Origin: JAODBQ01 sp047602055
Lineage (GTDB): Bacteria; Actinomycetota; Acidimicrobiia; Acidimicrobiales; Ilumatobacteraceae
Length of the DNA: 64,000 nt
Reading direction: 5' to 3'
NCBI GenBank assembly: GCA_047602055.1
Contig: JASGIG010000001.1
Coordinates: 2,666,001 to 2,730,000 of the forward strand
Part shown: one piece after another, positions 28,114 to 36,117 of the stretch
Layout of the letters: each line of letters starts with the position of its first letter
How positions within the stretch are numbered: the stretch's first letter is position 1
Program-made: the position numbers and the translations under genes
Notes under the pieces: generated by a model
What the model saw: only the letters and a program-made list of their open reading frames with translations
The model's database searches: none
Told to the model about the DNA's origin: nothing

Positions 28114-29274
28114 TCACATCGGCGGCAGGGCGTTGCGCTCGACGAGCTGAGCGGCGATGACGTTGCGCTGGATCTCGTTGGTGCCCTCGCCGACGATCAT
28201 CAGCGGGGCGTCGCGGAAGTAGCGCTCGACGTCGAACTCGGTGGAGTAGCCGTAGCCGCCGTGGATGCGGATCGCGTTCAGGGCGATCTCCATGGCCACC
28301 TCGGAGGCGAACAGCTTGGCCATCCCGGCCTCCAGGTCGCAGCGCTCGCCCGCGTCGTAGCGCTCGGCGGCGAACAGGGTCAGCTGGCGCGCCGCGGTCA
28401 GCTTCGTCGCCATCTCGGCGAGGTGGTTGCCGACGGACTGGTGCTTCCAGATCGGCTTGCCGAACGCCTCGCGGTCCTGGGCGTACTGCAGGGCGTCCTC
28501 GAACGCGGCCCGGCCGACGCCGAGCGCCCGCGACGCCACCTGGATCCGCCCGGTCTCCAGGCCGCGCATCATCTGCGCGAAGCCGACGCCCTCGGTGCCG
28601 CCGAGCAAGGCGCCGGCCGGCACGACGCAGTCGTCGAACATCAGCTCGCAGCTCTCCACGCCCTTGTAGCCGAGCTTGGGGAGGTCACGGGAGACGGTCA
28701 GGCCGGGACCGTGCTCGACGAGCAGGATGCTGATGCCGCGGTGACGCGGCTGCGCGCTCGGATCGGTCTTGCACAGCAGGGCGATCACGCCGGAGCGGCG
28801 GGCGTTGGTGATCCACGTCTTGGAGCCGTTGATCACGTAGGTGTCGCCGTCGCGGCGGGCGACGGTGCGCAGCGCCTGGAGGTCCGAGCCGCCGCCGGGC
28901 TCGGTGAGCGCCATCGTCGCCCGCACCTCGCCGGTGGCCATGCGCGGCAGGTACCTGGCCTGCTGCTCGGGTGTGCCGAACTCGACGAGCAGCTTGGACA
29001 CGACGGTGTGGCCGCCCATCGCCCCGGCCAGGCTCATCCAGCCGCGGGCCAGCTCCTCGGTGACCTGCACGTAGCACGGCATCGACACCTTGGTGCCGCC
29101 GAGCTCGCCCGGGATCGCCAGCCCGAAGATGCCGAGCCGCTTCATCTGCTCGATCATCGCCTCGGGGTACTCGTTGGCGTGCTCCATGTCGCGCACCACC
29201 GGCTTGATGTCACGATCGACGAACTCGTGCACGGTGTCGACGATCATCCGCTCGGTCTCGCTCAGGCTGGCCAT
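28114..29274 (-). CDS. Acyl-CoA dehydrogenase
   Basis: 386 aa, classic short-chain ACAD length. MASLSETERMIVDTVHEFVD begins the helical domain. ATMALTEPGGGSDLQALRTV, YVINGSKTWITNARRSG, LGYKGVESCELMFDDCVVP, YAQDREAFGKPIWKHQSV (arginine of FAD contact) and IHGGYGYSTEFDVERYFRDA, then IVGEGTNEIQRNVIA, are all present. The catalytic Glu lies in the EGTNEIQ segment as in butyryl- or methylacyl-CoA dehydrogenases. Its start is 47 bp from a divergent CoA-transferase/isomerase gene, so it may act in the same C5 branched dicarboxyl-CoA pathway, for example forming mesaconyl-CoA. That link is inference. Confidence 0.92.
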   Translation of the reverse strand: MASLSETERMIVDTVHEFVDRDIKPVVRDMEHANEYPEAMIEQMKRLGIFGLAIPGELGGTKVSMPCYVQVTEELARGWMSLAGAMGGHTVVSKLLVEFGTPEQQARYLPRMATGEVRATMALTEPGGGSDLQALRTVARRDGDTYVINGSKTWITNARRSGVIALLCKTDPSAQPRHRGISILLVEHGPGLTVSRDLPKLGYKGVESCELMFDDCVVPAGALLGGTEGVGFAQMMRGLETGRIQVASRALGVGRAAFEDALQYAQDREAFGKPIWKHQSVGNHLAEMATKLTAARQLTLFAAERYDAGERCDLEAGMAKLFASEVAMEIALNAIRIHGGYGYSTEFDVERYFRDAPLMIVGEGTNEIQRNVIAAQLVERNALPPM

Positions 29275-29320
29275 GCCCGCAGGTTGACCCGCCGTGCTGT
29301 CGTGGCGCAAGGTGTCGGCC

Positions 29321-30541
29321 GTGGGAGTGCTCGACGGTCTCCGGGTGGTCGAAGGCTCGGCCTTCGTCGCCGCCCCGCTCGGTGGGATGACGCTGGCGCA
29401 GCTCGGCGCCGACGTCATCCGCTTCGACAACATCGGTGGCGGCATCGACTTCCACCGATGGCCGGAGACGCCCGACGGGCAGAGCCTGTTCTGGACGGGG
29501 ATGAACAAGGGCAAGCGCTCGCTGGCCGTCGACGTGCGCAAGCCGCAGGGTCAGGAGCTGGTCACCGCTTTGATCACCGCGCCGGGGCCGGACAACGGGA
29601 TCTTCCTGTCGAACTTCCCGGCGCGCGGCTGGTTGAGCGACGAGACGCTGCGCGCCCGCCGTGACGACCTGATCTACGTCAACATCCTCGGCAACCCCGA
29701 CGGCGGCACGGCGGTCGACTACACGGTCAACCCGGCGTCCGGGTTCGCCTACGCCACCGGGCCGATGGGCGGCAGCCTGCCGACCAACCACGTGCTGCCG
29801 GCGTGGGACATCGCCACCGGGCTGACCGCGGCCGTCGGCTTGCTGTCGGCCGAGCGGGCGCGGTCGCGGCGCGGCGTCGGCCAGTTCGTCTCGGTGGCGC
29901 TGGCCGACGTGGCCTTCGCGATGGTCGCCAACCTCGGCTACCTCGCCCAGGCGCAGGTGCTCGGCGAGGCCCGCCCGCCGATCGGCAACGACATGTACGG
30001 GGCGTTCGGGCGCGACTTCCCGACCGCCGACGGGCGGCGGGTGATGGTCGTCGCGATCAGCTACCGGCAGTGGCAGTCGCTGGTCGAGGCGGTCGAGATC
30101 GGCGAGCACCTGCCGGGCATCGAGCGGGCGTTCCGGGTCGACCTGTCGAGGGAGGGCGACCGCTTCCGGGCGCGCGATGCGCTCGCCGCGCTGATCGCTC
30201 CGTGGGTGGCCGAGCGGACCCTGTCGCAGGTGGCCGCGGTGTTCGACGGCAAGGGCGTGTGCTGGGGTGCGTACCAGACGTTCTCGCAGCTGCTCGACGA
30301 GGACTGGCGGGTGTCGCCGCGCAGCAACCCGCTGTTCCGCGACGTCGAGCAGCCCGGCGTCGGCACGCTGCGCGTCGGCGGGACGCCGCTGTCGTTCTCC
30401 TCGCTCTCTCGCGACGAGCCGCGTCCCGCGCCGCGCCTCGGCGAGCACACCGAGCAGATCCTCGCCGACGAGCTCGGCATGTCGTCGACCGAGATCGCCA
30501 AGCTGCGCGACGCCGGCGTCGTGGCCGGAGCACCGTCGTGA
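29321..30541 (+). CDS. mct: CaiB/BaiF-type CoA-transferase, probable 2-methylfumaryl-CoA (mesaconyl-CoA) isomerase
   Basis: 406 aa from GTG 29321 (MGVLDGLRVVEGSAFVAAPL). The class III CoA-transferase fold is clear: LAQLGADVIRFDNIGGGIDF, NKGKRSLAVDVRKPQGQEL, and AWDIATGLTAAVGLLSAERA with the catalytic Asp. The IGGGIDFHRWP segment and overall pattern closely resemble, from memory, the intramolecular CoA-transferase Mct of the 3-hydroxypropionate bicycle, which moves CoA between C1 and C4 of mesaconate. Itaconate CoA-transferase is the main alternative. A hydratase and a CitE-like lyase follow on the same strand, as expected for either route. Confidence 0.75.
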   Translation: MGVLDGLRVVEGSAFVAAPLGGMTLAQLGADVIRFDNIGGGIDFHRWPETPDGQSLFWTGMNKGKRSLAVDVRKPQGQELVTALITAPGPDNGIFLSNFPARGWLSDETLRARRDDLIYVNILGNPDGGTAVDYTVNPASGFAYATGPMGGSLPTNHVLPAWDIATGLTAAVGLLSAERARSRRGVGQFVSVALADVAFAMVANLGYLAQAQVLGEARPPIGNDMYGAFGRDFPTADGRRVMVVAISYRQWQSLVEAVEIGEHLPGIERAFRVDLSREGDRFRARDALAALIAPWVAERTLSQVAAVFDGKGVCWGAYQTFSQLLDEDWRVSPRSNPLFRDVEQPGVGTLRVGGTPLSFSSLSRDEPRPAPRLGEHTEQILADELGMSSTEIAKLRDAGVVAGAPS

Positions 30542-30548
30542 GCGGTCT

Positions 30549-30592
30549 CGTGTCGCGTCTCGACCGGAAGGTTCCCGGTCACGGCGCGACAA
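30549..30592. repeat. Imperfect palindrome of family R3 between the CoA-transferase and hydratase genes
   Basis: Reads CGTGTCGCGTCTCGACCGGAAG, then TTCCCGGTCACGGCGCGACA, a diverged copy of the palindrome at 21074-21118. It sits 7 bp after the stop of the CoA-transferase gene and may attenuate read-through into the hydratase gene. Confidence 0.65.
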
Positions 30593-30608
30593 GGCCCGGT
30601 GGTGTCGC

Positions 30609-31442
30609 GTGAGCGTGGAGCTGACGCTCGCCGATCTCGGGCTGCCGGCGGAGTCGGTGGCGGTGCTCGACGCCGCCCACGTGGCCCGGATCGCGGCGAC
30701 GCTCGACGCCCCGGCGCCGGCGGTGGGAGAGGCCTTGCCGACGCTGTGGCACTGGGCGTTCTTCACCCCGACGACGGCGACGGCCGGGCTCGGCCACGAC
30801 GGCCACCCGAAGATCGCCTCACCGGCGCTGGCATCCTCCCCGCGGCGGATGTTCGGCGCCGGCCAGCTGCAGTGGTCGGGCGACCTGGTCGTCGGCTCGG
30901 TGGCCGTGCGCCGTTCGGCCGTGCGCTCGGTCCGCCAGGTGTCGGGCGGCAGCGGCGACCTTTTGATCGTCGGGCTGGAGCACACCTACGGGCACGGCGA
31001 CGACGGCGTGCTGCGCGAGCAGCAGTCGATCGTCTACCGCGCCGCGTCGAGCGACCCGGTGCCGCTGCCGGTCGACGCCGCGCCGCCGGCCGTGCCGGAG
31101 CGTGGCTGGGCGCTGGAGCGCCGTCCCGAGCCGACGCTGCTGTTCCGCTACTCGGCGATCACGTTCAACACCCACCGGATCCACTACGACCGCCCGTACG
31201 CCGGCGACGTCGAGGGCTACCCGGGCCTCGTCGTCCACGGCCCGCTGACGGCGACGACGCTGGCGACGTTCGCCGAGCAGTGCACCGGCACCCGCCTGGC
31301 GACGTTCGAGTTCAGGGCGACCGCCCCGATGTTCGCCGGCCAGCGCTCGACCGCGCTGTGCACCGCCGACGGTGACGCCCGCATGATCCGCAACGACGGC
31401 GCCGTGGCGATGCAGGCGACGTTCACGCTGCGCGACTCGTGA
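30609..31442 (+). CDS. meh: MaoC-type hydratase, probable 3-methylfumaryl-CoA (mesaconyl-C4-CoA) or itaconyl-CoA hydratase
   Basis: 277 aa, GTG start 30609. Two hot-dog halves: the N-terminal half has LPTLWHWAFFTP and LGHDGHPKIASPAL, characteristic of the FAS1-like dehydratase/Meh group. The C-terminal half has FRYSAITFNTHRIHYDRPYA and YPGLVVHGPLTATTL, the hydratase-2 type catalytic region with Asp and His. In the 3-hydroxypropionate bicycle this enzyme hydrates mesaconyl-C4-CoA to citramalyl-CoA; in itaconate breakdown the Ich protein hydrates itaconyl-CoA to the same product. The gene lies between an isomerase/transferase and a lyase of that pathway, which supports the role. Confidence 0.75.
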   Translation: MSVELTLADLGLPAESVAVLDAAHVARIAATLDAPAPAVGEALPTLWHWAFFTPTTATAGLGHDGHPKIASPALASSPRRMFGAGQLQWSGDLVVGSVAVRRSAVRSVRQVSGGSGDLLIVGLEHTYGHGDDGVLREQQSIVYRAASSDPVPLPVDAAPPAVPERGWALERRPEPTLLFRYSAITFNTHRIHYDRPYAGDVEGYPGLVVHGPLTATTLATFAEQCTGTRLATFEFRATAPMFAGQRSTALCTADGDARMIRNDGAVAMQATFTLRDS

Positions 31443-31524
31443 CCGTTCGGATCCGGGGGCTGCGCCCCCGAGCCTCATCGTCGTCCGGCTTCCTGGCGGT
31501 CGCTCGGCCGAGCGGTCCCGAGCT
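31443..31524 (+). repeat. R5 module after the hydratase gene
   Basis: CCGGGGGCTGCGCCCCCGAG (hairpin) followed by CTTCCTGGCGGTCGCTCGGCCGAG. The same hairpin plus CTGGCGGTCGC layout occurs after 6147, at 24076-24148, after 33809 and after 63304. Confidence 0.75.
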
Positions 31525-32322
31525 GTGCTCGTGACCGCCCGCTCGTACCTGTACGTGCCGGGGCATCGCCCGGACCGCTTCGCCAAGGCGGTGGCGTCCG
31601 GCGCCGATGCGGTGATCCTCGATCTGGAGGATGCCGTCCCGGTGCCGGCGAAGGACCAGGCCCGCGCCGATGTCGCCGCGTTCGCCGGGCCCGCCGGCAT
31701 CTGGGTGCGGATCAACGACGGCGAGCGCGGGCTCGCCGACCTCGACGCGGTCGCCGGCCGGGTCGACGGCGTGATCGTCCCCAAGTCGACCACGGCGCGC
31801 CTCGCGGTGGTCCACGACCGCCAGCCGGACGTCGCGCTGATCGCGCTGGTGGAGAGCGCCGCGGCCTTCCTCGAACTGCCGGCCATCGCCGCATCTGCCG
31901 GTGTGCGCACCCTCGCGATCGGCGAGGTCGACCTCGCTGCCGACCTCGGCCTCGGCGAGCGACCGCCGTACGCCGCGCTGTGGGCGTTGCGGATGCAGGT
32001 GGTCGTCGCCTGCGCGGCTGCCGGCCGGGACGCGCCGCTCGGCCCGGTGGAGCGCGACGTCGCCGACCTCGACGCGTTCGGCTCGCTCGTCGGCAAGCTC
32101 CACGGCGCCGGCTTCGGCGCGGTGCAGTGCATCCACCCGACGCAGGTCCCCGTCGTCAACGCCATGCTGACGCCGACCGCCGACGAGGTCGCCCGCGCCG
32201 AACGCATCCTTGCCCAAGCCGAGGCCGCCGACGGCGGCGTGTTCGTCGACGACGCCGGCCGGATGATCGACGAAGCCGTCCTGCGCTCCGCCCGCCGCAT
32301 CCTCGCCCGGGCCCGCCCCTGA
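31525..32322 (+). CDS. CitE-like (HpcH/HpaI family) acyl-CoA lyase, probable citramalyl-CoA lyase
   Basis: 265 aa, GTG start 31525 (a second GTG at 31531 is possible). The TIM-barrel motifs of the CitE family are present: RSYLYVPGHRPDRFAKA, DAVILDLEDAVP (metal and CoA site), IWVRIND, IALVESAAAFLELPA (metal Glu) and LAIGEVDLAADLG (metal Asp). CIHPTQVPVVNAML is the usual C-terminal block. It cleaves beta-hydroxyacyl-CoAs such as citramalyl-CoA or malyl-CoA. Downstream of the isomerase and hydratase genes, cleavage of citramalyl-CoA to acetyl-CoA and pyruvate is the expected step. Confidence 0.85.
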   Translation: MLVTARSYLYVPGHRPDRFAKAVASGADAVILDLEDAVPVPAKDQARADVAAFAGPAGIWVRINDGERGLADLDAVAGRVDGVIVPKSTTARLAVVHDRQPDVALIALVESAAAFLELPAIAASAGVRTLAIGEVDLAADLGLGERPPYAALWALRMQVVVACAAAGRDAPLGPVERDVADLDAFGSLVGKLHGAGFGAVQCIHPTQVPVVNAMLTPTADEVARAERILAQAEAADGGVFVDDAGRMIDEAVLRSARRILARARP

Positions 32323-32345
32323 GCTCACCGGCGCCCGAGTGGAGC

Positions 32346-32450
32346 GCGATTCGAGATGTGCCGCCGGGGTGCGCACATCTCGAATCGCGACGCTGACGCC
32401 ACCGGGTGCGATGTGAGATGTGCCGCGCCCGTGCGCACATCTCGAATCGC
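32346..32450. repeat. Two hairpins of family R6 after the CitE-like gene
   Basis: Hairpin one (32346-32388) has perfect 16-bp arms GCGATTCGAGATGTGC/GCACATCTCGAATCGC. Hairpin two (32408-32450) has GCGATGTGAGATGTGC with the same right arm, so it is mismatched at two bases. The identical pair, including the asymmetric second hairpin, recurs at 63475-63579. Confidence 0.88.
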
Positions 32451-32535
32451 ATCGATCGCACCGCGACCCCCGATCGGCCGGGCCTGACACCGGCCCCGTC
32501 GCGTCGGCCGCATGACGTGTGCCGACGGACGCGTG

Positions 32536-32670
32536 ATGCTCGATGCCGACAGCCACATCATGGAGCTGCCGGACTTCCTGTCGGCCCACGCCGACCCGGG
32601 CATGCGCGACCGCATCCCGCCGGTCGGCTTCGCCAGCGGCGGCAAGCTGATGGAGCGCCTCGAGTCGGCC
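32536..32670 (+). pseudogene. N-terminal remnant of an amidohydrolase-family gene
   Basis: MLDADSHIMELPDFLSAHAD, followed by PGMRDRIPPVGFASGGKLME, is the start of TIM-barrel amidohydrolases (the 'DADSHxxE' opening). The match ends abruptly after about 45 residues. The frame then runs on as low-information sequence over the opposite-strand fragment, with none of the later metal-binding His motifs. Confidence 0.55.
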
Positions 32671-32801
32671 GTCGTGACCGGCGCCACCGTGGTCGCGCTG
32701 GACACCTTGGTCGTGTCGCCCGCCTTGTCCTTCTCGCCACTGGCCGCCAACGCGACGATCGCCACGCCGGCCACGATCGCCGCCACCACCTGCCGGTCCA
32801 C
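32670..32801 (-). pseudogene. N-terminal membrane-anchor remnant of an unknown gene
   Basis: A GTG at 32799-32801 with GGAGGGCGGAG just upstream encodes VDRQVVAAIVAGVAIVALAA, then a charged and Thr-rich linker (KVSSATTVAPVTTA). This is a typical single-helix anchor, but the frame then enters the antisense of the amidohydrolase fragment. Two genes facing each other have lost their 3' parts and are joined near 32670. Confidence 0.4.
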
Positions 32802-32939
32802 CCATGCTCCGCCCTCCATCGTCCGGACTGCTGCTACACATTCGGAGCGGACCGCGGCCGGTGAACGCGAATCTGATCTCACCGTGCTCTCGTCGCGCGG
32901 CACCGTGGTTGTCGTATCGTCGCCGCCCGGAGGTGGGTG

Positions 32940-33809
32940 ATGGACGAGCGGACGTTCACGGATCAGCACGGCGTCGAGGTGTTCACGAGGTGGTGGACGG
33001 TCGACGCACCGCGCGGCGTCGTGCTCGTCGCCCACGGGGCGTCGGAGCACTCCGGGCGTTACGACCGCTTCGCTCGGGCGTTGAACGACGCCGGCCTCTC
33101 GGCCGTCGCCATCGACCACCGCGGCCATGGCCGCACCGGCGCGGCGGCCGGCGCCGGGCTGATGGGGCCGGGTGGCGGGCACGCCGTGATCGACGACCTG
33201 CACGAATTGCGCGCCCAGATCGGTGGCGACGCGCCGCTGTTCTTCTTCGGGCACTCGATGGGCTCGATGATCGGGCTCGGCTACCTCGTCGAGCACTCGG
33301 CCGGGCTGGCCGGTGGCATCCTCTGCGGGTTCGCCGCCGACGTCGACGACATCGGCGCGATGGTCCCGTTGCTGCAGCAGGTGGCCGACGCCGGCCAGCG
33401 CGACGAGCCCGCCGTCGGCCTGCTCGCCGCGTACAACGAGCCGTTCGAGCCGGCGCGCACGCCGTACGACTGGCTCAGCCGGGATCCGGCCGAGGTCGAC
33501 CTGTACGTCGCCGACCCGCTGTCGGGCGACGACAACCCGCTCACGTACGGCTTCGTGCTCGACCTGTTCCAGGTGCTCGGTCAGGCGCCCGATCACCTGG
33601 CGGCGATCAGCTGCCCCGTGCTGGTCATCGCCGGCGACCAGGACCCGGCGGCGGCGATGGGCGCCAACGCGACGAAGCTCGCCGAGGCGCTGCGTGGCGC
33701 CGGCGTCCACACCGACCTGACGCTGTACCCGGGCGCCCGCCACGAGCTCCTCAACGAGACCAACCGCGACGAGGTCACCGCCGACGTGATCGCTTGGATG
33801 GCCGGCTGA
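32940..33809 (+). CDS. Alpha/beta-hydrolase, monoacylglycerol lipase/lysophospholipase-like
   Basis: 289 aa, ATG 32940 with RBS GGAGGTGGGTG. The Hydrolase_4 pattern is clear: VVLVAHGASEHSGRYDRFAR, IDHRGHGRTG, FFFGHSMGSMIGL (nucleophile Ser), VLVIAGDQDPAAA (Asp) and YPGARHELLNETNRDEV (His). The HG.SEHSGRYD and ARHE.LNE blocks are diagnostic of monoglyceride lipases that hydrolyse monoacylglycerols or lysophospholipids. It stands alone between remnant genes and a convergent glutaminase. No signal peptide is visible, so it is likely cytosolic or membrane associated. Confidence 0.9.
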   Translation: MDERTFTDQHGVEVFTRWWTVDAPRGVVLVAHGASEHSGRYDRFARALNDAGLSAVAIDHRGHGRTGAAAGAGLMGPGGGHAVIDDLHELRAQIGGDAPLFFFGHSMGSMIGLGYLVEHSAGLAGGILCGFAADVDDIGAMVPLLQQVADAGQRDEPAVGLLAAYNEPFEPARTPYDWLSRDPAEVDLYVADPLSGDDNPLTYGFVLDLFQVLGQAPDHLAAISCPVLVIAGDQDPAAAMGANATKLAEALRGAGVHTDLTLYPGARHELLNETNRDEVTADVIAWMAG

Positions 33810-33821
33810 CGAGTCCTATGG

Positions 33822-33870
33822 TCGGGCTTCGCCCGACCTGTCCGGTGCGCTCCCTGGCGGTCGCGCCGCC
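33822..33870 (+). repeat. R5 module between lipase and glutaminase genes
   Basis: GGTCGGGCTTCGCCCGACC forms an 8-bp stem hairpin and is followed by GCGCTCCCTGGCGGTCGCGC. It lies 13 bp after the lipase stop and just before the convergent glutaminase end, so it could terminate the lipase transcript. Confidence 0.7.
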
Positions 33871-33891
33871 GGTGTGCCCGGCGCCGGCCGT

Positions 33892-34881
33892 TCACGCGGG
33901 CGCAGACGCGAACAGGTTGAGGCCGAGGCGCTGCGAGAGGTAGCTGGTCAGCAGCTTGCCGCGCACGCTGTTGCCGGCGTCGTCGAGCGGCGGCGAGTAC
34001 GTGCCGAGGCCGCCCTTGCCCGGGGCGACGGTGACCATCCCGCCGCTGACGCCGCTCTTGCCGGGCAGCCCGATCGAGTACAGCCAGTCGCCGGAGCGCT
34101 CGTACATGCCCGCCGTCGCCATCACCGCCAGCACCCTCGGGCAGTGCTCGTCGTCGATCACCCGCTCGCCGGTGCGCGGGTTGACGCCACCGTCGGCGAG
34201 CGTCGCCCCCATCACCGCGAGGTCCTCGGCGGTGACCAGCAGAGAGCACTGCTTCGTGTAGACATCGGTGCTCTCGTCGGGGTCGAAGTAGAGGCGGTCG
34301 TAGCTGTCGAGCAGGTGGGCGATGCCCTGGTTGCGCAGGTTCGTCGCTGCCTCCGAGGCGTACACCGCCTCGTCCAGCACGAGCTGCCGGCCGGCGAAGC
34401 GCGACAGCCCGTCGACGACGTGCGCCCACTTCTCGTCGGCCGTCGCCCCCGGGATCAGGCTCGTCGTGGCGATCGCGCCGGCGTTGGCCATCGGGTTCGT
34501 CACCCGTCGCTCGTTGAGCTCGATGGCCATCACCGAGTTGAACGGCTGCCCGGTGTTGTTGACCCCGAGGCGGTCGCGGGCGACGTCGGCACCGAGCGCC
34601 TCGCACACCAGCGCGAACACGAACGGCTTCGACACGCTCTGGATCGAGAACGCCGTCGTCGTGTCGCCGACCGCGGCGACGCCGCCCTCGGTGCCGGCGA
34701 TGCACGCCCCGAACAGGGTGGGATCGGCGGTGGCGAGCGCCGGGATGTAGTCGGCGACGGCGCCGTCGTCGACACCTCGGAACAGCTCGTAGGCCTCGTG
34801 CAGCACCGCCTGGACGACCTCGACGGTCGGCAGCGACCCGGTGGAGACCAGCTCGAATCGACTGGATCCGGACGTTGTCAC
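33892..34881 (-). CDS. glsA: Glutaminase (GlsA type)
   Basis: 329 aa, GTG start 34879-34881. It hydrolyses L-glutamine to glutamate and ammonia. The serine beta-lactamase-like fold shows FSIQSVSKPFVFALVCEALG (catalytic Ser-x-x-Lys), NPMANAGAIATTSL, RNQGIAHLLDSY, YTKQCSLLVTAEDLAVMGA and PGKSGVSGGMV. All conserved glutaminase blocks are present and the length is normal. The extra N-terminal residues (TTSGSSRFELVSTGSLP) are ordinary. Glutamate produced here could feed the NAD-glutamate dehydrogenase encoded elsewhere in the window. Confidence 0.95.
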   Translation of the reverse strand: MTTSGSSRFELVSTGSLPTVEVVQAVLHEAYELFRGVDDGAVADYIPALATADPTLFGACIAGTEGGVAAVGDTTTAFSIQSVSKPFVFALVCEALGADVARDRLGVNNTGQPFNSVMAIELNERRVTNPMANAGAIATTSLIPGATADEKWAHVVDGLSRFAGRQLVLDEAVYASEAATNLRNQGIAHLLDSYDRLYFDPDESTDVYTKQCSLLVTAEDLAVMGATLADGGVNPRTGERVIDDEHCPRVLAVMATAGMYERSGDWLYSIGLPGKSGVSGGMVTVAPGKGGLGTYSPPLDDAGNSVRGKLLTSYLSQRLGLNLFASAPA

Positions 34882-35069
34882 GGGCGGCGACCGTAGCCGC
34901 CGACTCGCCCTGCGAGGTCCGTCGGCGATCGTTCGTGGCCGATGGTCGTGCCATTCGACGATCGTGTGACCTGACCCCTCGGCGCTTAAGGGGTGCAGGC
35001 AAGCCGGTGAGGGCGCTGCGCACGCCGAGCTCGAAGCGACGCCTGGCCGGCTGAGGCTCGCCTGCCGGT

Positions 35070-35843
35070 CTACACGTTCTGCCAGGCGTCGAGGCCGAGG
35101 CGGGTGCGCATCATCGGCGATATCGCGGCCTGCGTCTCGGCGGACAGGCCGACGCTGTGGTTCCACTGCGGGCGCACGAACGGCTGGCAGTAGAAGCCGA
35201 ACAGCAGCGCCCGCTGCTCGTCGGCGGTGACGTTGCAGCCCGAGGTGTGCCACACCCGGCCCTCCATCGCCACGATCGAGCCGGCGGGGGCGGTGAACGG
35301 GACGAGCCGGTCGGCGATGTCGGCAGGGACGTCACTCGCCCCGGACCAGCGGTGGCTGCCGGGCACGTGCAGCGTCGCCCCGTTTTCGGCGCGCACGTCG
35401 GTGAGGCACCAGATGATGTTCATGCAGTGCGCCGCGGCCCACGGCTCGGGCATCACCAGCGACTGGTCGGAGTGGATCTTCATCGAACCGCTGCCGGGCC
35501 GGGCGATGTTCGCGGTGAAGTTGGAGACGATGTAGTCGTCGCCGAGCACGCCGGCGACGATCGCGTCGGCCACCGGGTGGGCGATCAGCTCGGCGAACAC
35601 CGGATCGAGGTCGATCAGGTTCCACACCCGGACGTTGGCGCTGTTCGGGTCGAGCCCCTCGGCGTATGTCGCCATGCCGCGCCGCTCGCACTCGACGGCG
35701 GCGGTGAGCAGTCGCTCGAACACGTCGGCCGCCGTCGCCGCGTCGAGCACGCCCGGCACGACGGCGAAGCCGTCCTCGGCGATGGTGGCGACGGCGTCGT
35801 CGATGGCTTCGTCGTCGATGGTCCTGTCGAGCACTCCGGTCAT
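35070..35843 (-). CDS. Phytanoyl-CoA dioxygenase (PhyH)-family non-haem iron oxygenase
   Basis: 257 aa. The double-stranded beta-helix shows MKIHSDQSLVMPE (HxD iron ligands), CLTDVRAENGATLHVPGSHR (2-oxoglutarate-enzyme 'NG.L..PGSH' block) and GRVWHTSGCNVTADEQRALL (distal His and co-substrate Arg). Family members hydroxylate lipids or natural products using Fe(II), 2-oxoglutarate and O2. It is probably independent of the glutaminase gene 188 bp downstream. The substrate cannot be inferred. Confidence 0.88.
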   Translation of the reverse strand: MTGVLDRTIDDEAIDDAVATIAEDGFAVVPGVLDAATAADVFERLLTAAVECERRGMATYAEGLDPNSANVRVWNLIDLDPVFAELIAHPVADAIVAGVLGDDYIVSNFTANIARPGSGSMKIHSDQSLVMPEPWAAAHCMNIIWCLTDVRAENGATLHVPGSHRWSGASDVPADIADRLVPFTAPAGSIVAMEGRVWHTSGCNVTADEQRALLFGFYCQPFVRPQWNHSVGLSAETQAAISPMMRTRLGLDAWQNV

Positions 35844-36087
35844 GCCTCCGTCCTAGTCCGCGGGCGGGGGCACGTCGTCACCGGGCACGTCGCCACCGGG
35901 TGCATCGCGATCACCCTGTGCGCCGAGCCGGGTGGCCCGGGCGGCGAACTGCTCGGCGCCGGTGTCCAGCACCCGGTTGTGACCGAAGGTCGGCGAGGCG
36001 CGCCCACAGCTCGTCGGGAGCGTGGTCGAAGCGGTGGTGGCGGTCCGATCGGAGTCGCACCACCGCAACGGTAGACCTGGTTTGAAG
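35844..36087. other. Intergenic region with a possible SRPBCC-like gene remnant
   Basis: On the minus strand from a GTG near 36060 the sequence reads VRLRSDRHHRFDHAPDELWA, which resembles the start of an SRPBCC/START-type domain, but the frame degenerates after about 25 codons and shifts before a TAG at 35853-35855. The match is too short to call a gene. No other coding signal is seen. Confidence 0.3.
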
Positions 36088-36104
36088 TTGAGAATCATTC
36101 TAGA
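36088..36104. promoter_or_regulatory. Fur-family (Zur-like) box before the zinc-binding protein gene
   Basis: TTGAGAATCATTCTAGA contains the perfect 11-bp palindrome AGAATCATTCT (36091-36101), in an AT-rich patch unusual for this genome and 17-27 bp ahead of the GTG start. This form fits a Zur or Mur operator that would repress the transporter gene when metal is plentiful. Confidence 0.6.
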
Positions 36105-36117
36105 TAGCGTCGCCGCC

